Positions 17,238 to 25,411 of a stretch of 36,355 nt of DNA are shown piece by piece (the first letter of the stretch is position 1; each line of letters opens with the position of its first letter). Source of the DNA: Terriglobia bacterium (GTDB lineage: Bacteria > Acidobacteriota > Terriglobia > UBA7540); the NCBI GenBank assembly GCA_030040315.1, contig JASHTY010000336.1:1-36355 (forward strand), written 5' to 3'. The translations under genes and the position numbers were made by a program. The notes under the pieces are model-generated. The model was not told the origin of the DNA and ran no database searches. It saw only the letters and a program-made list of their open reading frames with translations.

Positions 17238-20200
17238 TTACCAAGCCACTTGCGCGCCCAGTTGCACAGTGCGCGCATAGGCGGCCGAAGATGTGACTGT
17301 TCCGAAAGCGCTCGACGTGGGCGTGGTGTTGGGAACGGAGAAATTAGGGTGATTGAACATGTTGGCAACGTCGGCATCGACCATAATCCGAAAGCGCTCA
17401 TAAATTTTGATTGGCTTCCTCAGAGACCCGTTCCACATGTTAAGCCCTTGACCGCGGACGCCGCTCAACCTACTCGAAAGGGTCTCGTAGTTGTAAGCCA
17501 ACTGCTGGGTTGTGTTCGTGTTGAAGGCACTCGTATTAAACCAGTTTTGGACGGTCCGCTGACCTACAGGAAGTGCAATGCCGCTAAGGCTGCTTGTCAG
17601 CAGCGCGTCGCCGAAGGCGAGCGCGGGTCCGCCTTGGAAGGTTGGAATAATACCAATTCTCCAGTCCCCGACAATGGCATTCGCGAAGCGGTTGTTGATA
17701 GTGAATCTCTTCCCGGTCCCGACGGGAAGCTCGTAGACCCCGCTCATCGTCAGGCTGTAAGGGCGGTCGTCGGCGCTGACTACTCTCTCGAGCGGTGACC
17801 CCTGCCCATTCAACCGGCTTTGGGCCTGGAGCAGTTTGGACTGGGTGTAATTGATTTGCAGCGCGAATCCGTAGCCGAAGCGCTTCTGGAACCGGGCGGT
17901 CAGCGCGTTATACCAGGAGAGACCGACACTCTCCGTATCTGCGACACCGTCCGTCGCGGGAAATGTCGAACCTTCCGCGAATTGCGGGAAGTGCGCCATT
18001 TGGCCCTCCTGGTAGCGGGTGATCACCGAGCCTGCCAGACTGGTGCCGGGCAACAGGGGATAGAACGGATTCGGCACGTTGGTCGTCCAGTAGCTGTAGG
18101 CGGTCTGATCGCGAGTGGGCAAGGTACTCAAATCTTGTGCGGGGAAATACTGGGGGTACCGGGGTATTATGATGTGTTGACCTTCATTTCCGATATAGCC
18201 CAATTCAATGAACGACTGCCACGGTAGACTGCGCTGTACGGTCATTTGCCAGATCTGATTAAAAGGCGTCCTGGGGTTCGAATCGAAGAAACTCACCGTA
18301 TTTCCCATATAGGTATTTAGGCCGAGGCTAGAGCCCGTCGGCTGAAGCAATCCGCTTGGAAATGGGTTATCGAGAGTCGCGACGAACGAAAGCCCTCCGT
18401 TGAGCGTCGGCTCAAAGTTCGTCACTTGGCTGAACCCGGTCTGGATCACCGAAAGATTCCTCTGCTGCCCAACGAAACCGTAGAACACCCCGTAACCGCC
18501 CCGAATAACTGTGTCCTTCATAATCTGGTAGGCGAAGCCGACGCGCGGGGCGAAGTTGGCCTTCTGTGTATCGTAAAGGGTGTGCGGCTGCCCACTGACG
18601 CCCTCATACAGCAGCCCCCCTTGGACCGAAAACTGATTGGCCGGCAACTGGGTCAGCGGGTTCAACGCGTAGTTGGCGCTCACCTGCGCGTTCAGCGCGT
18701 TTACGGTTGTGGTATCGAAGCCGCGGACGCTGCGATTGAATCTCTCCGAATAAGCTCCCTCCAGCTCATAGCGCACTCCCAGGTTCAGCATGAGTTTCTT
18801 GGTGACCCGCCAGTTGTCCTGTACGAACGGGCCTAGGTCAGAAGACAACTGCGCGGCACTGGCGGTCTTTGTGATGGTGCCGCTGGTGGGAATGCCGAGC
18901 AGGAAGGCGGCCATTCCCTGACCGACGCTGTCCGGCGAGGCAGTGGAGTTGCTGGCGGCCTGAGTATATGCCGTGGTGAAGTCAAAGGTTGGCGCGGTAC
19001 CTAAATTGCTGTAAAAGTTAGCCCCGTACCATCGCTTGTCCACGCCGAATTCAATCGTGTGCTTCCCTCTCTCCCAGGTGAGCTCTCCCGCAACCTGGTT
19101 ATCGTTCGTAAATACCAGACTGTCAGTATTACTGCCAAGGTTGCTGAGACCGCCGATTTCGATTGTGGGGAACTGTGTGTTGGGGGAGTCGATCTCAGTC
19201 ATCAGCGATGCGGGGAATCCCAGCGTCGTTAGGTTCATCCCCTCGCTTTTCGCCTGGTCCGGAAAGAGGAACCGACAAAAAGCATAGCGCACGCTAAGCA
19301 GCATTCTCGGAGATATGGTGTAAACGTCATCGACCAGTGCGCCTCGATTGCCGAAGTTTGAATGAACGCCGGTGGCGAGGGTACCGTAGTAGTCGTACGC
19401 ATGGTCCGGTCGATTCCCGTAATAAGCGTGCACAAATAGCCGGTGGCGCTCGTTGAAGTCGTGGTCGACGCGCGCGGTATTGGTGGTCATCGTCAGTGTC
19501 GAGGGGGTGTTCGGCACCGGGTAATTGTTGGTGCCGTTCGCCGTCCCGGAGGTCAGTGGCGAGGGATAATAGGCGAGCATATTGGTGGCTGTCGGGCTGA
19601 ACATACTTGTTGGTATCACATTGTTCGCGAACGGTTGGCGAGTGATCACGCCGTTCGCCGAGGTTGCAGAGAAGGGATTGTAAATCTGGTAGGTCGGACT
19701 GATGTTGAGAAGTGCGCTGAAGTTGCCTTGCTTTTCCGCTGCGGTGGGCACCGTATCCACAACGCCCGACGGCGACGAACGATACTCGCGCTCAAATGCA
19801 TACATGAAAAATGTCTTGCTTCTGCCGTCATAGACCTTGGGTATGTACACAGGCCCCGAGGCGGAAGCTACCTGGTGGTTGCTTTCCAGGATCGCGCGAG
19901 GCTCATTGGCCTCGTTGGCAAAAAAGTCGTTGGCGTTCCAGCCGACGTTCGTTTGCCAATAGTCGACCGTGCCATGAAATGTATTGGTTCCTGACTTGAG
20001 ATTCGTGGCCATCCATCCTCCGGTGGAGAACCCACTACTGGCATCGAATACGGCCGTCTCCACCTTGAACTCGGCGATTGCGTCCGCCGGCGGGATGAAT
20101 GCGACTGTCCTCTTGCCCGCCCCAGCGCCCGCCGAAGTGGTCGTGTCCTCTCCCCCGTCGATGGTGACGTCCTGTGTCGACGAGGGGCTGCCAGCCAAGT

Positions 20201-20768
20201 TAAACAGGGTGTCGTCTGCATTCGCTCCAGCGGAAGTGGTCACCCATGTTATAGACGTGTTAGTGATGAGCACGGCGGGGGACTGCTGCGCCAGCAGAAA
20301 CACGTTGGCGTGGAGATCTGGTAGCTCGGTAATCGACCTTTGGTCGATCACCTGTCCCACCGAGGAGCTGGCGGTTTGCAGCAGCGGCGTCGTCGCCGTG
20401 ACGGTGACTCTTTGGGACTGCTGGCCAATCTCCATCGGAATATCGATCTGGATTTGATCGCCGATGTGAATGTCGATGCTCTGGCGGACGAAGGTCTTAA
20501 AGCCCGTGGCCCGCGCGCGGAGGTTGTAAGTGCCAGGAAGAATATAAGGAATCACATAATCCCCTTGTTCATTGGTCGTACAAGAGGCCGTGGTATTGGT
20601 AGCGACGTTGGTCGCTTCGACCACCACGTTGGGCATGGCAGATCCGGATGAATCCGTGACTCTGCCCGTAAGTGTTGCCCGAGTTTCTTGTGCTCTAAGA
20701 CTGCAGGTAGTCATCGCCAGGACAAGCCCGCAAATGAAGAGGGCTAGCAGGTTCGCTGTTTTGCTCAT
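17238..20768 (-). CDS. Oar-like TonB-dependent outer-membrane receptor
   Basis: This is a large outer-membrane transporter for energised uptake of a ligand, probably an oligosaccharide. A signal peptide (LLALFICGLVLAMTTCSLRAQ) precedes a carboxypeptidase-regulatory-like beta-sandwich (about 32-115: ATLTGRVTDSSGSAMPNVVV, YNLRARATGFKTF). A plug domain (about 125-240) and a long beta-barrel follow, ending in QVAW with the terminal aromatic residue needed for outer-membrane insertion. The architecture and length (about 1,176 aa) are characteristic of the Oar-like receptors that are abundant in Acidobacteriota. The ORF track uses GTG 20777, but that codon overlaps the Shine-Dalgarno; AAGGAG lies eight bases before ATG 20768, which I prefer. 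A strong promoter lies upstream. It heads the minus-strand block containing glycosidases, MFS and murQ. Confidence 0.93.
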   Translation of the reverse strand: MSKTANLLALFICGLVLAMTTCSLRAQETRATLTGRVTDSSGSAMPNVVVEATNVATNTTASCTTNEQGDYVIPYILPGTYNLRARATGFKTFVRQSIDIHIGDQIQIDIPMEIGQQSQRVTVTATTPLLQTASSSVGQVIDQRSITELPDLHANVFLLAQQSPAVLITNTSITWVTTSAGANADDTLFNLAGSPSSTQDVTIDGGEDTTTSAGAGAGKRTVAFIPPADAIAEFKVETAVFDASSGFSTGGWMATNLKSGTNTFHGTVDYWQTNVGWNANDFFANEANEPRAILESNHQVASASGPVYIPKVYDGRSKTFFMYAFEREYRSSPSGVVDTVPTAAEKQGNFSALLNISPTYQIYNPFSATSANGVITRQPFANNVIPTSMFSPTATNMLAYYPSPLTSGTANGTNNYPVPNTPSTLTMTTNTARVDHDFNERHRLFVHAYYGNRPDHAYDYYGTLATGVHSNFGNRGALVDDVYTISPRMLLSVRYAFCRFLFPDQAKSEGMNLTTLGFPASLMTEIDSPNTQFPTIEIGGLSNLGSNTDSLVFTNDNQVAGELTWERGKHTIEFGVDKRWYGANFYSNLGTAPTFDFTTAYTQAASNSTASPDSVGQGMAAFLLGIPTSGTITKTASAAQLSSDLGPFVQDNWRVTKKLMLNLGVRYELEGAYSERFNRSVRGFDTTTVNALNAQVSANYALNPLTQLPANQFSVQGGLLYEGVSGQPHTLYDTQKANFAPRVGFAYQIMKDTVIRGGYGVFYGFVGQQRNLSVIQTGFSQVTNFEPTLNGGLSFVATLDNPFPSGLLQPTGSSLGLNTYMGNTVSFFDSNPRTPFNQIWQMTVQRSLPWQSFIELGYIGNEGQHIIIPRYPQYFPAQDLSTLPTRDQTAYSYWTTNVPNPFYPLLPGTSLAGSVITRYQEGQMAHFPQFAEGSTFPATDGVADTESVGLSWYNALTARFQKRFGYGFALQINYTQSKLLQAQSRLNGQGSPLERVVSADDRPYSLTMSGVYELPVGTGKRFTINNRFANAIVGDWRIGIIPTFQGGPALAFGDALLTSSLSGIALPVGQRTVQNWFNTSAFNTNTTQQLAYNYETLSSRLSGVRGQGLNMWNGSLRKPIKIYERFRIMVDADVANMFNHPNFSVPNTTPTSSAFGTVTSSAAYARTVQLGAQVAW

Positions 20769-20776
20769 ATGCGACA

Positions 20777-20782
20777 CTCCTT
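20777..20782 (-). promoter_or_regulatory. Shine-Dalgarno that sets the TonB receptor start
   Basis: AAGGAG on the minus strand lies eight bases before ATG 20768. The annotated GTG 20777 shares a base with it and so is unlikely to be the start. Confidence 0.75.
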
Positions 20783-20827
20783 ATATGTTTCAGTGGGGTG
20801 GGTCGCCCGCTCTGCGCGTCCAGATGC

Positions 20828-20855
20828 TGTTCCCGGGAGCAATGCCCGGGAAACA
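20828..20855 (-). promoter_or_regulatory. Leader hairpin upstream of the TonB receptor
   Basis: An inverted repeat with arms TTCCCGGG and CCCGGGAA and a 7-base loop lies in the predicted 5' leader, about 60 bases before the start codon. No U-tract follows, so it is not a standard terminator. It may stabilise the mRNA or be a protein site. Confidence 0.5.
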
Positions 20856-20896
20856 GGAAAGGCCGGAGGCGATCACCGCTCCCAAAAGTATGGTTG

Positions 20897-20925
20897 TTTA
20901 TACTTATATGGAAATATGATGTCAA
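20897..20925 (-). promoter_or_regulatory. Strong sigma70-type promoter of the TonB receptor
   Basis: On the minus strand, a perfect TTGACA (20920-20925) is followed by a 17-base spacer and TATAAA (20897-20902), in an A+T-rich stretch that stands out from its surroundings. Transcription should begin near 20890, giving a leader of about 120 nt that contains the CCCGGG hairpin. Confidence 0.75.
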
Positions 20926-21744
20926 GTGTTTTCTTTTGCCGTTTTTCACTTCGAGGGGGTTTCAAATCGACCGTTCTCTATAAGTCGACAAATTGTCTAA
21001 AGCACTTCCATTATTGGTGGCTCGCATCCTGCGAAGATTTGCAGCAAGTGGGGTCACGCGAGCCATACCTGTTCCTGCTCCAAACCGCATTTTCGAACTA
21101 TACGGAGGGCGCAAGGACACGCGGGAAGTCGCGCATTTCTTCGGCTTCATCGTGGCGGCGTTGCGGCGCGTGCGGCAGCGGTCTCGGCGACGAGGCACGC
21201 CGGAACCTTGAACAGACCGGTGCGGGCGCAGGACCTTGCTCACAGATGGCCGGAAACAACGGCTATGCACGAAGTCTCTATCGTCAACTTAGGCGGTAAG
21301 TCTTCGAATGGCCGGAGCCCGGATAGATGAGCGTAGAACCAGATATTTTCCGTCCTGATAGGCCTCTGCCGGGCAGTCAGGCCAGAGGAGCCTGATCCTT
21401 CGCAGCCACCGATGAAGCGTCTGCCGAAAACGCTTGTTTCGGGATACCGAGCTTCGCCGACCTGGTAATGAACGTCGGATGAGAAGAAGATAAGGTAAGT
21501 TACAGTGTGGGTGATACGGAAAAATCCATTTCAAGGCGTGACGAGCAGCATGAGGAGAAATACCAAAGGCAAGAAGACAATTGAAGAAAGTAATGACCAG
21601 CGCGCCAAGCTCGGTAATCAGACCTGGTTTAATACCAAATAATTGAGGAAGTGAGGATCAGCCTTCGGACTCGACGCACCAGCGCAAAATTGTCGTCCTG
21701 AATTTGGAGGGGCCTTGATCAGCCGAGTCATCCGCACGCACAAG
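20926..21744. other. Long gap between the TonB receptor promoter and the TPR genes
   Basis: About 820 bases carry no gene I can support. ORFs at 20962-21270 (-), 20993-21211 (+) and 21289-21534 (-) lack Shine-Dalgarno sequences and recognisable domains. An inverted repeat GGCTCGC/GCGAGCC occurs around 21019-21065. The region could hold decayed genes or the end of the TPR operon, but no terminator with a T-tract was found. Confidence 0.45.
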
Positions 21745-22911
21745 TCATTGAGGCGTGCTCTGCGCACTCTGAAGAGTCTTCTCCTTCGCGCTCATTGACA
21801 GCCTTTGGAACTCGGTCGTTTCTCGGGCGCTGGCCTGTGCGTCACCGAGTTGGCGGTAAACCTTGGCAAGCAGGTAGTGGGTTTGAGCGTCGTTGGGATC
21901 GGCTTGAGCAGCAGCGAGCAGTTCGACCTTGGCGGTCTGCTGGTCGCCGAGATTCGCGTAGCACTCGCCCAGCAAAAAATGGGGGCGTGCCACATGAGGC
22001 TGGGCGGCGCTCGCCGCCTTCAGGAATTCGATTGCCCCCGCATAATCGCGCCGGCCAACGGCAAATTCACCAAGGTACTGATTTGCGCCAAAGTCGCTGG
22101 GATTCTCCGCACGGGCCGCCAGAAATTCCTTTTCCGCCTCGTCGATCCGCTTCAGATTGCGCAGAGCGGTTCCGATGTCGTAGTGAATCCCGGGGGCATC
22201 CGGACGCTTCGCCAATGCGGCGCGATATTCTTTAAGGGACTCTTCGTTGTGGCCTTCATTGGCGTACACGTCGCCCATCAGGGCATGGATCTGGAAGGAA
22301 TCGGGGTCGAGATCGGTGAGCTTTTGCATGGTCACAATCGAGGCGTTCATGTACAGATGTGCTAATTCGTACAACGCATCCAGGTCTTTGGGGTTTTGGG
22401 CCAGCGACTGGTTGAACTGTGTGACGGCTTCGTCGGTGCGGCCGAGGGACTGCAAGGCGATGGCGTCGTAATAGTGGGTCCGGGGATGTGGCTGAGGTGT
22501 GGCAAGTTCCGCTTGAAAGCAGGCTACTGCTTTCTCAAATTGATTCAGACCGATGTAGGATACCCCCTCGTAAAAGCTGACTTGCGGGTACTGGGCCTGG
22601 GCAGCGAGGGACCGTTCAAAGACTTCAATCGACTCCGTAAATTTAAGCTCAGTCTGGTACAGAATTCCCAGTCGCTTGAGGACTTCCGGATTCTCGGGAG
22701 CAGCCATCAACGCTTGCCGGTATACTTCCTCAGCTCCCCGATAATCCTGGGCTTTCTCGAACGCCCGTGCCTGCTCCAGGAGGGCGGCGACGTCGGCGGG
22801 CACTGCGGCAAAACTTCCTCCCGTCGCCAGCAAGATGCAGCCGGCCATGACCGGGCCGAGAAATAAACACGCCCGCCAGCGCTCGATGGAAGGCATTCCC
22901 CATCCCCTCAT
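21745..22911 (-). CDS. Secreted TPR protein (third of a tandem trio)
   Basis: This is a protein-interaction scaffold of tetratricopeptide repeats with an N-terminal signal or anchor (LFLGPVMAGCILLATGGSFA). About nine or ten 34-residue repeats follow, for example DYRGAEEVYRQALMAAPENPEVLKRLGILY and NEESLKEYRAALAKRPDAPGIHYDIGTAL. It lies in the periplasm or membrane, with partner unknown. The repeat order, including a shortened repeat before LDPDS and a PGIHY repeat after it, is shared with the other three TPR proteins here. Its ATG overlaps the stop of the upstream TPR gene by 4 bp (22908-22911), so translational coupling is likely. The TPR fold itself is certain; any function beyond binding is not readable. 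Confidence 0.85.
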   Translation of the reverse strand: MRGWGMPSIERWRACLFLGPVMAGCILLATGGSFAAVPADVAALLEQARAFEKAQDYRGAEEVYRQALMAAPENPEVLKRLGILYQTELKFTESIEVFERSLAAQAQYPQVSFYEGVSYIGLNQFEKAVACFQAELATPQPHPRTHYYDAIALQSLGRTDEAVTQFNQSLAQNPKDLDALYELAHLYMNASIVTMQKLTDLDPDSFQIHALMGDVYANEGHNEESLKEYRAALAKRPDAPGIHYDIGTALRNLKRIDEAEKEFLAARAENPSDFGANQYLGEFAVGRRDYAGAIEFLKAASAAQPHVARPHFLLGECYANLGDQQTAKVELLAAAQADPNDAQTHYLLAKVYRQLGDAQASARETTEFQRLSMSAKEKTLQSAQSTPQ

Positions 22912-24104
22912 GGCTTTTCGTTTGCCTCTTTCTGCTTCCTGAGCGCGTCCTGCAATCGCGCCTGGTCCTGTTCCTGGCCCTCGCGGGTGAGTCTTTCGGA
23001 TATCCGCAGGTGCTCCTGACTCTTTTCTTTGTCCCCCAGTCGGGCGTAAAGCTCGTAAAGCTGGTAGTGTACTTCCTTATAATTCTGATCGATCTTCAAG
23101 GCATCCTGAAATGCCTGAAGTGCGGCCTGGTTATCCCCCAGGCCGCGGTACGCTTTGCCGAGCAGAAACCTCGCCCGGGCAAGTTCGGGGTACACGCTAA
23201 CGGTTATTTTGAGATGATCAATGGCCTGCTGGAATTTTTGCTCGTCCACCAGCATGTCACCCATATAGTAATTGCCCAGGGGTTGGTTCGGCTCCTCTTG
23301 CAGGGCCAAGCTGAGTTGTTCCATGGCGTGCGCGTTGTCCTTCATTTTCCAGTAAACCTGTCCCAGGCCAAGGTGAATGCCCGGGAATTCGGGATTCTTG
23401 CGTAGCAGTTCCTCATACTCCAGTATGGCATCGTCCAAACGGCCCGCGTCAGACAAGGCTTCGGCTTTCATGGCGTGTGTGAATTCCGAGTCGGGAGCCA
23501 TTTTCGTCAGCCGCTCGGCGGCGGCGTTCATGGCCGCTTTGTAATCGACCACCAGTTCATACTGTACGACCAAATCGTGAGGGTCGTCGGCCGCCAGGCC
23601 TTCGAGTTGCTGAATGGCCTCATACGATTGTCCTTTGGCGCTGAATGCCAAAGCCAGATAGTAGCGCGCCTGCCGGTCCTTAGAATTGGCGGTGAGTTCC
23701 TGGCGAGCCACTTCCACTGTTTTATCAAACAGGTTCAGCGCATAATAGGAGACCGCCAACTGGGAATTGACGCCGGGGTAGAGCGGAGCGCGGCTGAGGA
23801 TCTGGTGGAAAACCGTGATGGCTTCTTCGTGTTTGCCTTGCTCCTGGAGAACCACGCCGAGCGCTTTCAGCAGGTTCGGGTCGTCGGGGCTGGAAACGAG
23901 AATCTGGCGGTAGATTTTTTCCGCCCCGGCATGGTCGCCGTGCATTTCCAATTCCGCAGCGCGAGCAAGCGGTGGTTTGGAATCCTGAGGGAAGACCCGC
24001 GCTGCAGGAAAGGATAACATCCCAACCGCAGCCACAAGTGTCCACGCTCGCCCGACGTTGAGCGTTTTCGGGGATTTCCAGTTCAAGGGTTTGCCGGCAA
24101 CCAC
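22908..24104 (-). CDS. Secreted TPR protein (second of a tandem trio)
   Basis: This is a TPR scaffold of 398 aa with an N-terminal hydrophobic export segment (WTLVAAVGMLSFPAARVFPQ) after a basic n-region. Repeats run from about residue 45 to 370, for example GDHAGAEKIYRQILVSSPDDPNLLKALGVVL and DNQAALQAFQDALKIDQNYKEVHYQLYELY. The C-terminus is charged and rich in Gln and Lys (QDQARLQDALRKQKEANEKP), suggesting a short coiled coil. The shortened central repeat before MAPDSEF and the following PGIHLGLG repeat match its neighbours. It follows the upstream TPR gene by 9 bp and overlaps the downstream one by 4 bp, so the three form one operon. Confidence 0.85.
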   Translation of the reverse strand: MVAGKPLNWKSPKTLNVGRAWTLVAAVGMLSFPAARVFPQDSKPPLARAAELEMHGDHAGAEKIYRQILVSSPDDPNLLKALGVVLQEQGKHEEAITVFHQILSRAPLYPGVNSQLAVSYYALNLFDKTVEVARQELTANSKDRQARYYLALAFSAKGQSYEAIQQLEGLAADDPHDLVVQYELVVDYKAAMNAAAERLTKMAPDSEFTHAMKAEALSDAGRLDDAILEYEELLRKNPEFPGIHLGLGQVYWKMKDNAHAMEQLSLALQEEPNQPLGNYYMGDMLVDEQKFQQAIDHLKITVSVYPELARARFLLGKAYRGLGDNQAALQAFQDALKIDQNYKEVHYQLYELYARLGDKEKSQEHLRISERLTREGQEQDQARLQDALRKQKEANEKP

Positions 24105-24113
24105 ACCCTCTCC

Positions 24114-25295
24114 TCACTGCTTGCTGTCTTCAGCTCGCTTCCGAAGCTCCTCATCCCTTTTTGCTTTATCCGCTCTTTCCTTCGCATAAATGGCCTCGAA
24201 GGCCTGCAATTGCGCTTGGGCCTTCTCCGGCTCCTTTAGCTTTTGGTAAAGCTGCGCAAGCTGGTAATGTACGTTTTTATCGTCTGGACTCTGCGCGGCC
24301 GCCTTTTCGAGAAGTTTCACCGCTTCGTCGAGCTTGCCCTGCTGCGTATAGCATTTTGCCAGGAGAAGGTTCGCCTGCAAGAAATCAGGGTCGCTGGACA
24401 CGACCAATGTCAGGTGCGGAATGGCTTCCTGCATCCGATCGCTTTTCAGTAAAATATCCGCCAGGTAGTAATTGGCCTTAAGGTGATTCGGATCTTCCTG
24501 GAGGGCGAGCCGGAGTTCCTGCTCGCCTTCCTTGTATTCTGCCTTGTTGTAGTAGATTTCGCCGAGAGCGAAATGAATTCCCGGAAACGAAGGATTCTTC
24601 TTGAGAGCTTCCTGGTAATCAACTATGGCCTCCGAATATTTTTGCTCTTCGGCATAGCCTTCCCCTTTGAGGACAAGCATGAAGTCAGAGTCAGGATCGA
24701 CATTCCCCAACTGATTGATGGCGGCAATCGTTCTGCCTCGGAGGAACCGGATCAGCTCGAACAGCGCCCGCTGGTCCTGGGGATTCTGATCCAGCAAGAT
24801 TTCGTATTGACGCAAGGCATCGGCATAACGGCCCAGTGATCGGTAAGCCTGAGCCTCATAAAACCGGGCCCGGCGGTATTTGGGATCGGCCTCCAACTCC
24901 TTATCAAACGACAGAATCGCCTGATCGGGGTTGTTCAAGCCGAAGTAAGAAAGCCCCAAATAAAAGTTCACCTCGGGGTATTGCGGCGCACCCTGCAATA
25001 CCTTCTGGAAGGTATCGATGGATTCCTGGAGCTTCAATTCAGTCTGGTAGACTATCCCCAACCTCTTAAGAATTTCGGGTTGGTTTGGAAATTTCGACGC
25101 CGCCTCCAGATAAACTTGCTCGGCGCCAGCAAAATCCTCCGCCTTCTCCATCTCACGCGTCCGCGTGAAATAATCGTCCAGCGTTAGGGATCCCGATTGG
25201 GCTGGAAGCCAGGCACAGCATAGGAGAAGAACAAGAATGAGCAGCCAGGCTTGACGGGAGGAAGTCAAAATCATCCTCCAAGGACTGTGATGCAT
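24114..25295 (-). CDS. Secreted TPR protein (first of a tandem trio)
   Basis: This is a TPR scaffold with a signal peptide (AWLLILVLLLCCAWLPAQ) and about ten repeats, for example DFAGAEQVYLEAASKFPNQPEILKRLGIVYQTELK. That last motif is nearly identical in the protein at 21745-22911 (PEVLKRLGILYQTELK), showing recent common ancestry. A Lys/Arg/Glu-rich tail (KERADKAKRDEELRKRAEDSKQ) may form a coiled coil. The start is uncertain. ATG 25295 has only a distant GGTGG and may be leaderless (see the promoter entry). ATG 25274 has GGAGG directly abutting the codon, which is too close. It is the first gene of the trio and is divergent from the fourth TPR gene. Confidence 0.85.
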   Translation of the reverse strand: MHHSPWRMILTSSRQAWLLILVLLLCCAWLPAQSGSLTLDDYFTRTREMEKAEDFAGAEQVYLEAASKFPNQPEILKRLGIVYQTELKLQESIDTFQKVLQGAPQYPEVNFYLGLSYFGLNNPDQAILSFDKELEADPKYRRARFYEAQAYRSLGRYADALRQYEILLDQNPQDQRALFELIRFLRGRTIAAINQLGNVDPDSDFMLVLKGEGYAEEQKYSEAIVDYQEALKKNPSFPGIHFALGEIYYNKAEYKEGEQELRLALQEDPNHLKANYYLADILLKSDRMQEAIPHLTLVVSSDPDFLQANLLLAKCYTQQGKLDEAVKLLEKAAAQSPDDKNVHYQLAQLYQKLKEPEKAQAQLQAFEAIYAKERADKAKRDEELRKRAEDSKQ

Positions 25296-25301
25296 GGTGC
25301 A

Positions 25302-25330
25302 ATTTTACCACCTTGCCTGAGCCATTACAA
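25302..25330 (-). promoter_or_regulatory. Candidate promoter of the TPR trio, possibly leaderless
   Basis: On the minus strand TTGTAA (25325-25330), a 17-base spacer and TAAAAT (25302-25307) give a fair sigma70-like match. Transcription would start close to ATG 25295, leaving no leader. The -35 is a weak match, so this is tentative. Confidence 0.35.
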
Positions 25331-25390
25331 AAACCATTTAGCCTTCGCCTTCCGAACTACACGATTGACCGACAGCATGGACGGGTACTG

Positions 25391-25396
25391 TATAAT
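25391..25396 (+). promoter_or_regulatory. -10 element of the plus-strand TPR gene
   Basis: A perfect TATAAT ends 15 bases before ATG 25412, so the transcript would have a leader of only about 8-10 nt. The nearest -35-like TTGACC (25365-25370) is 20 bases away, which is longer than ideal. Confidence 0.4.
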
Positions 25397-25411
25397 TGCT
25401 GGTGACTTACC

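Noticed and set aside
20962-21534. Small ORFs in the gap right of the TonB receptor
   Set aside because: They have no start signals or known motifs, are Arg-rich, and overlap each other on both strands.
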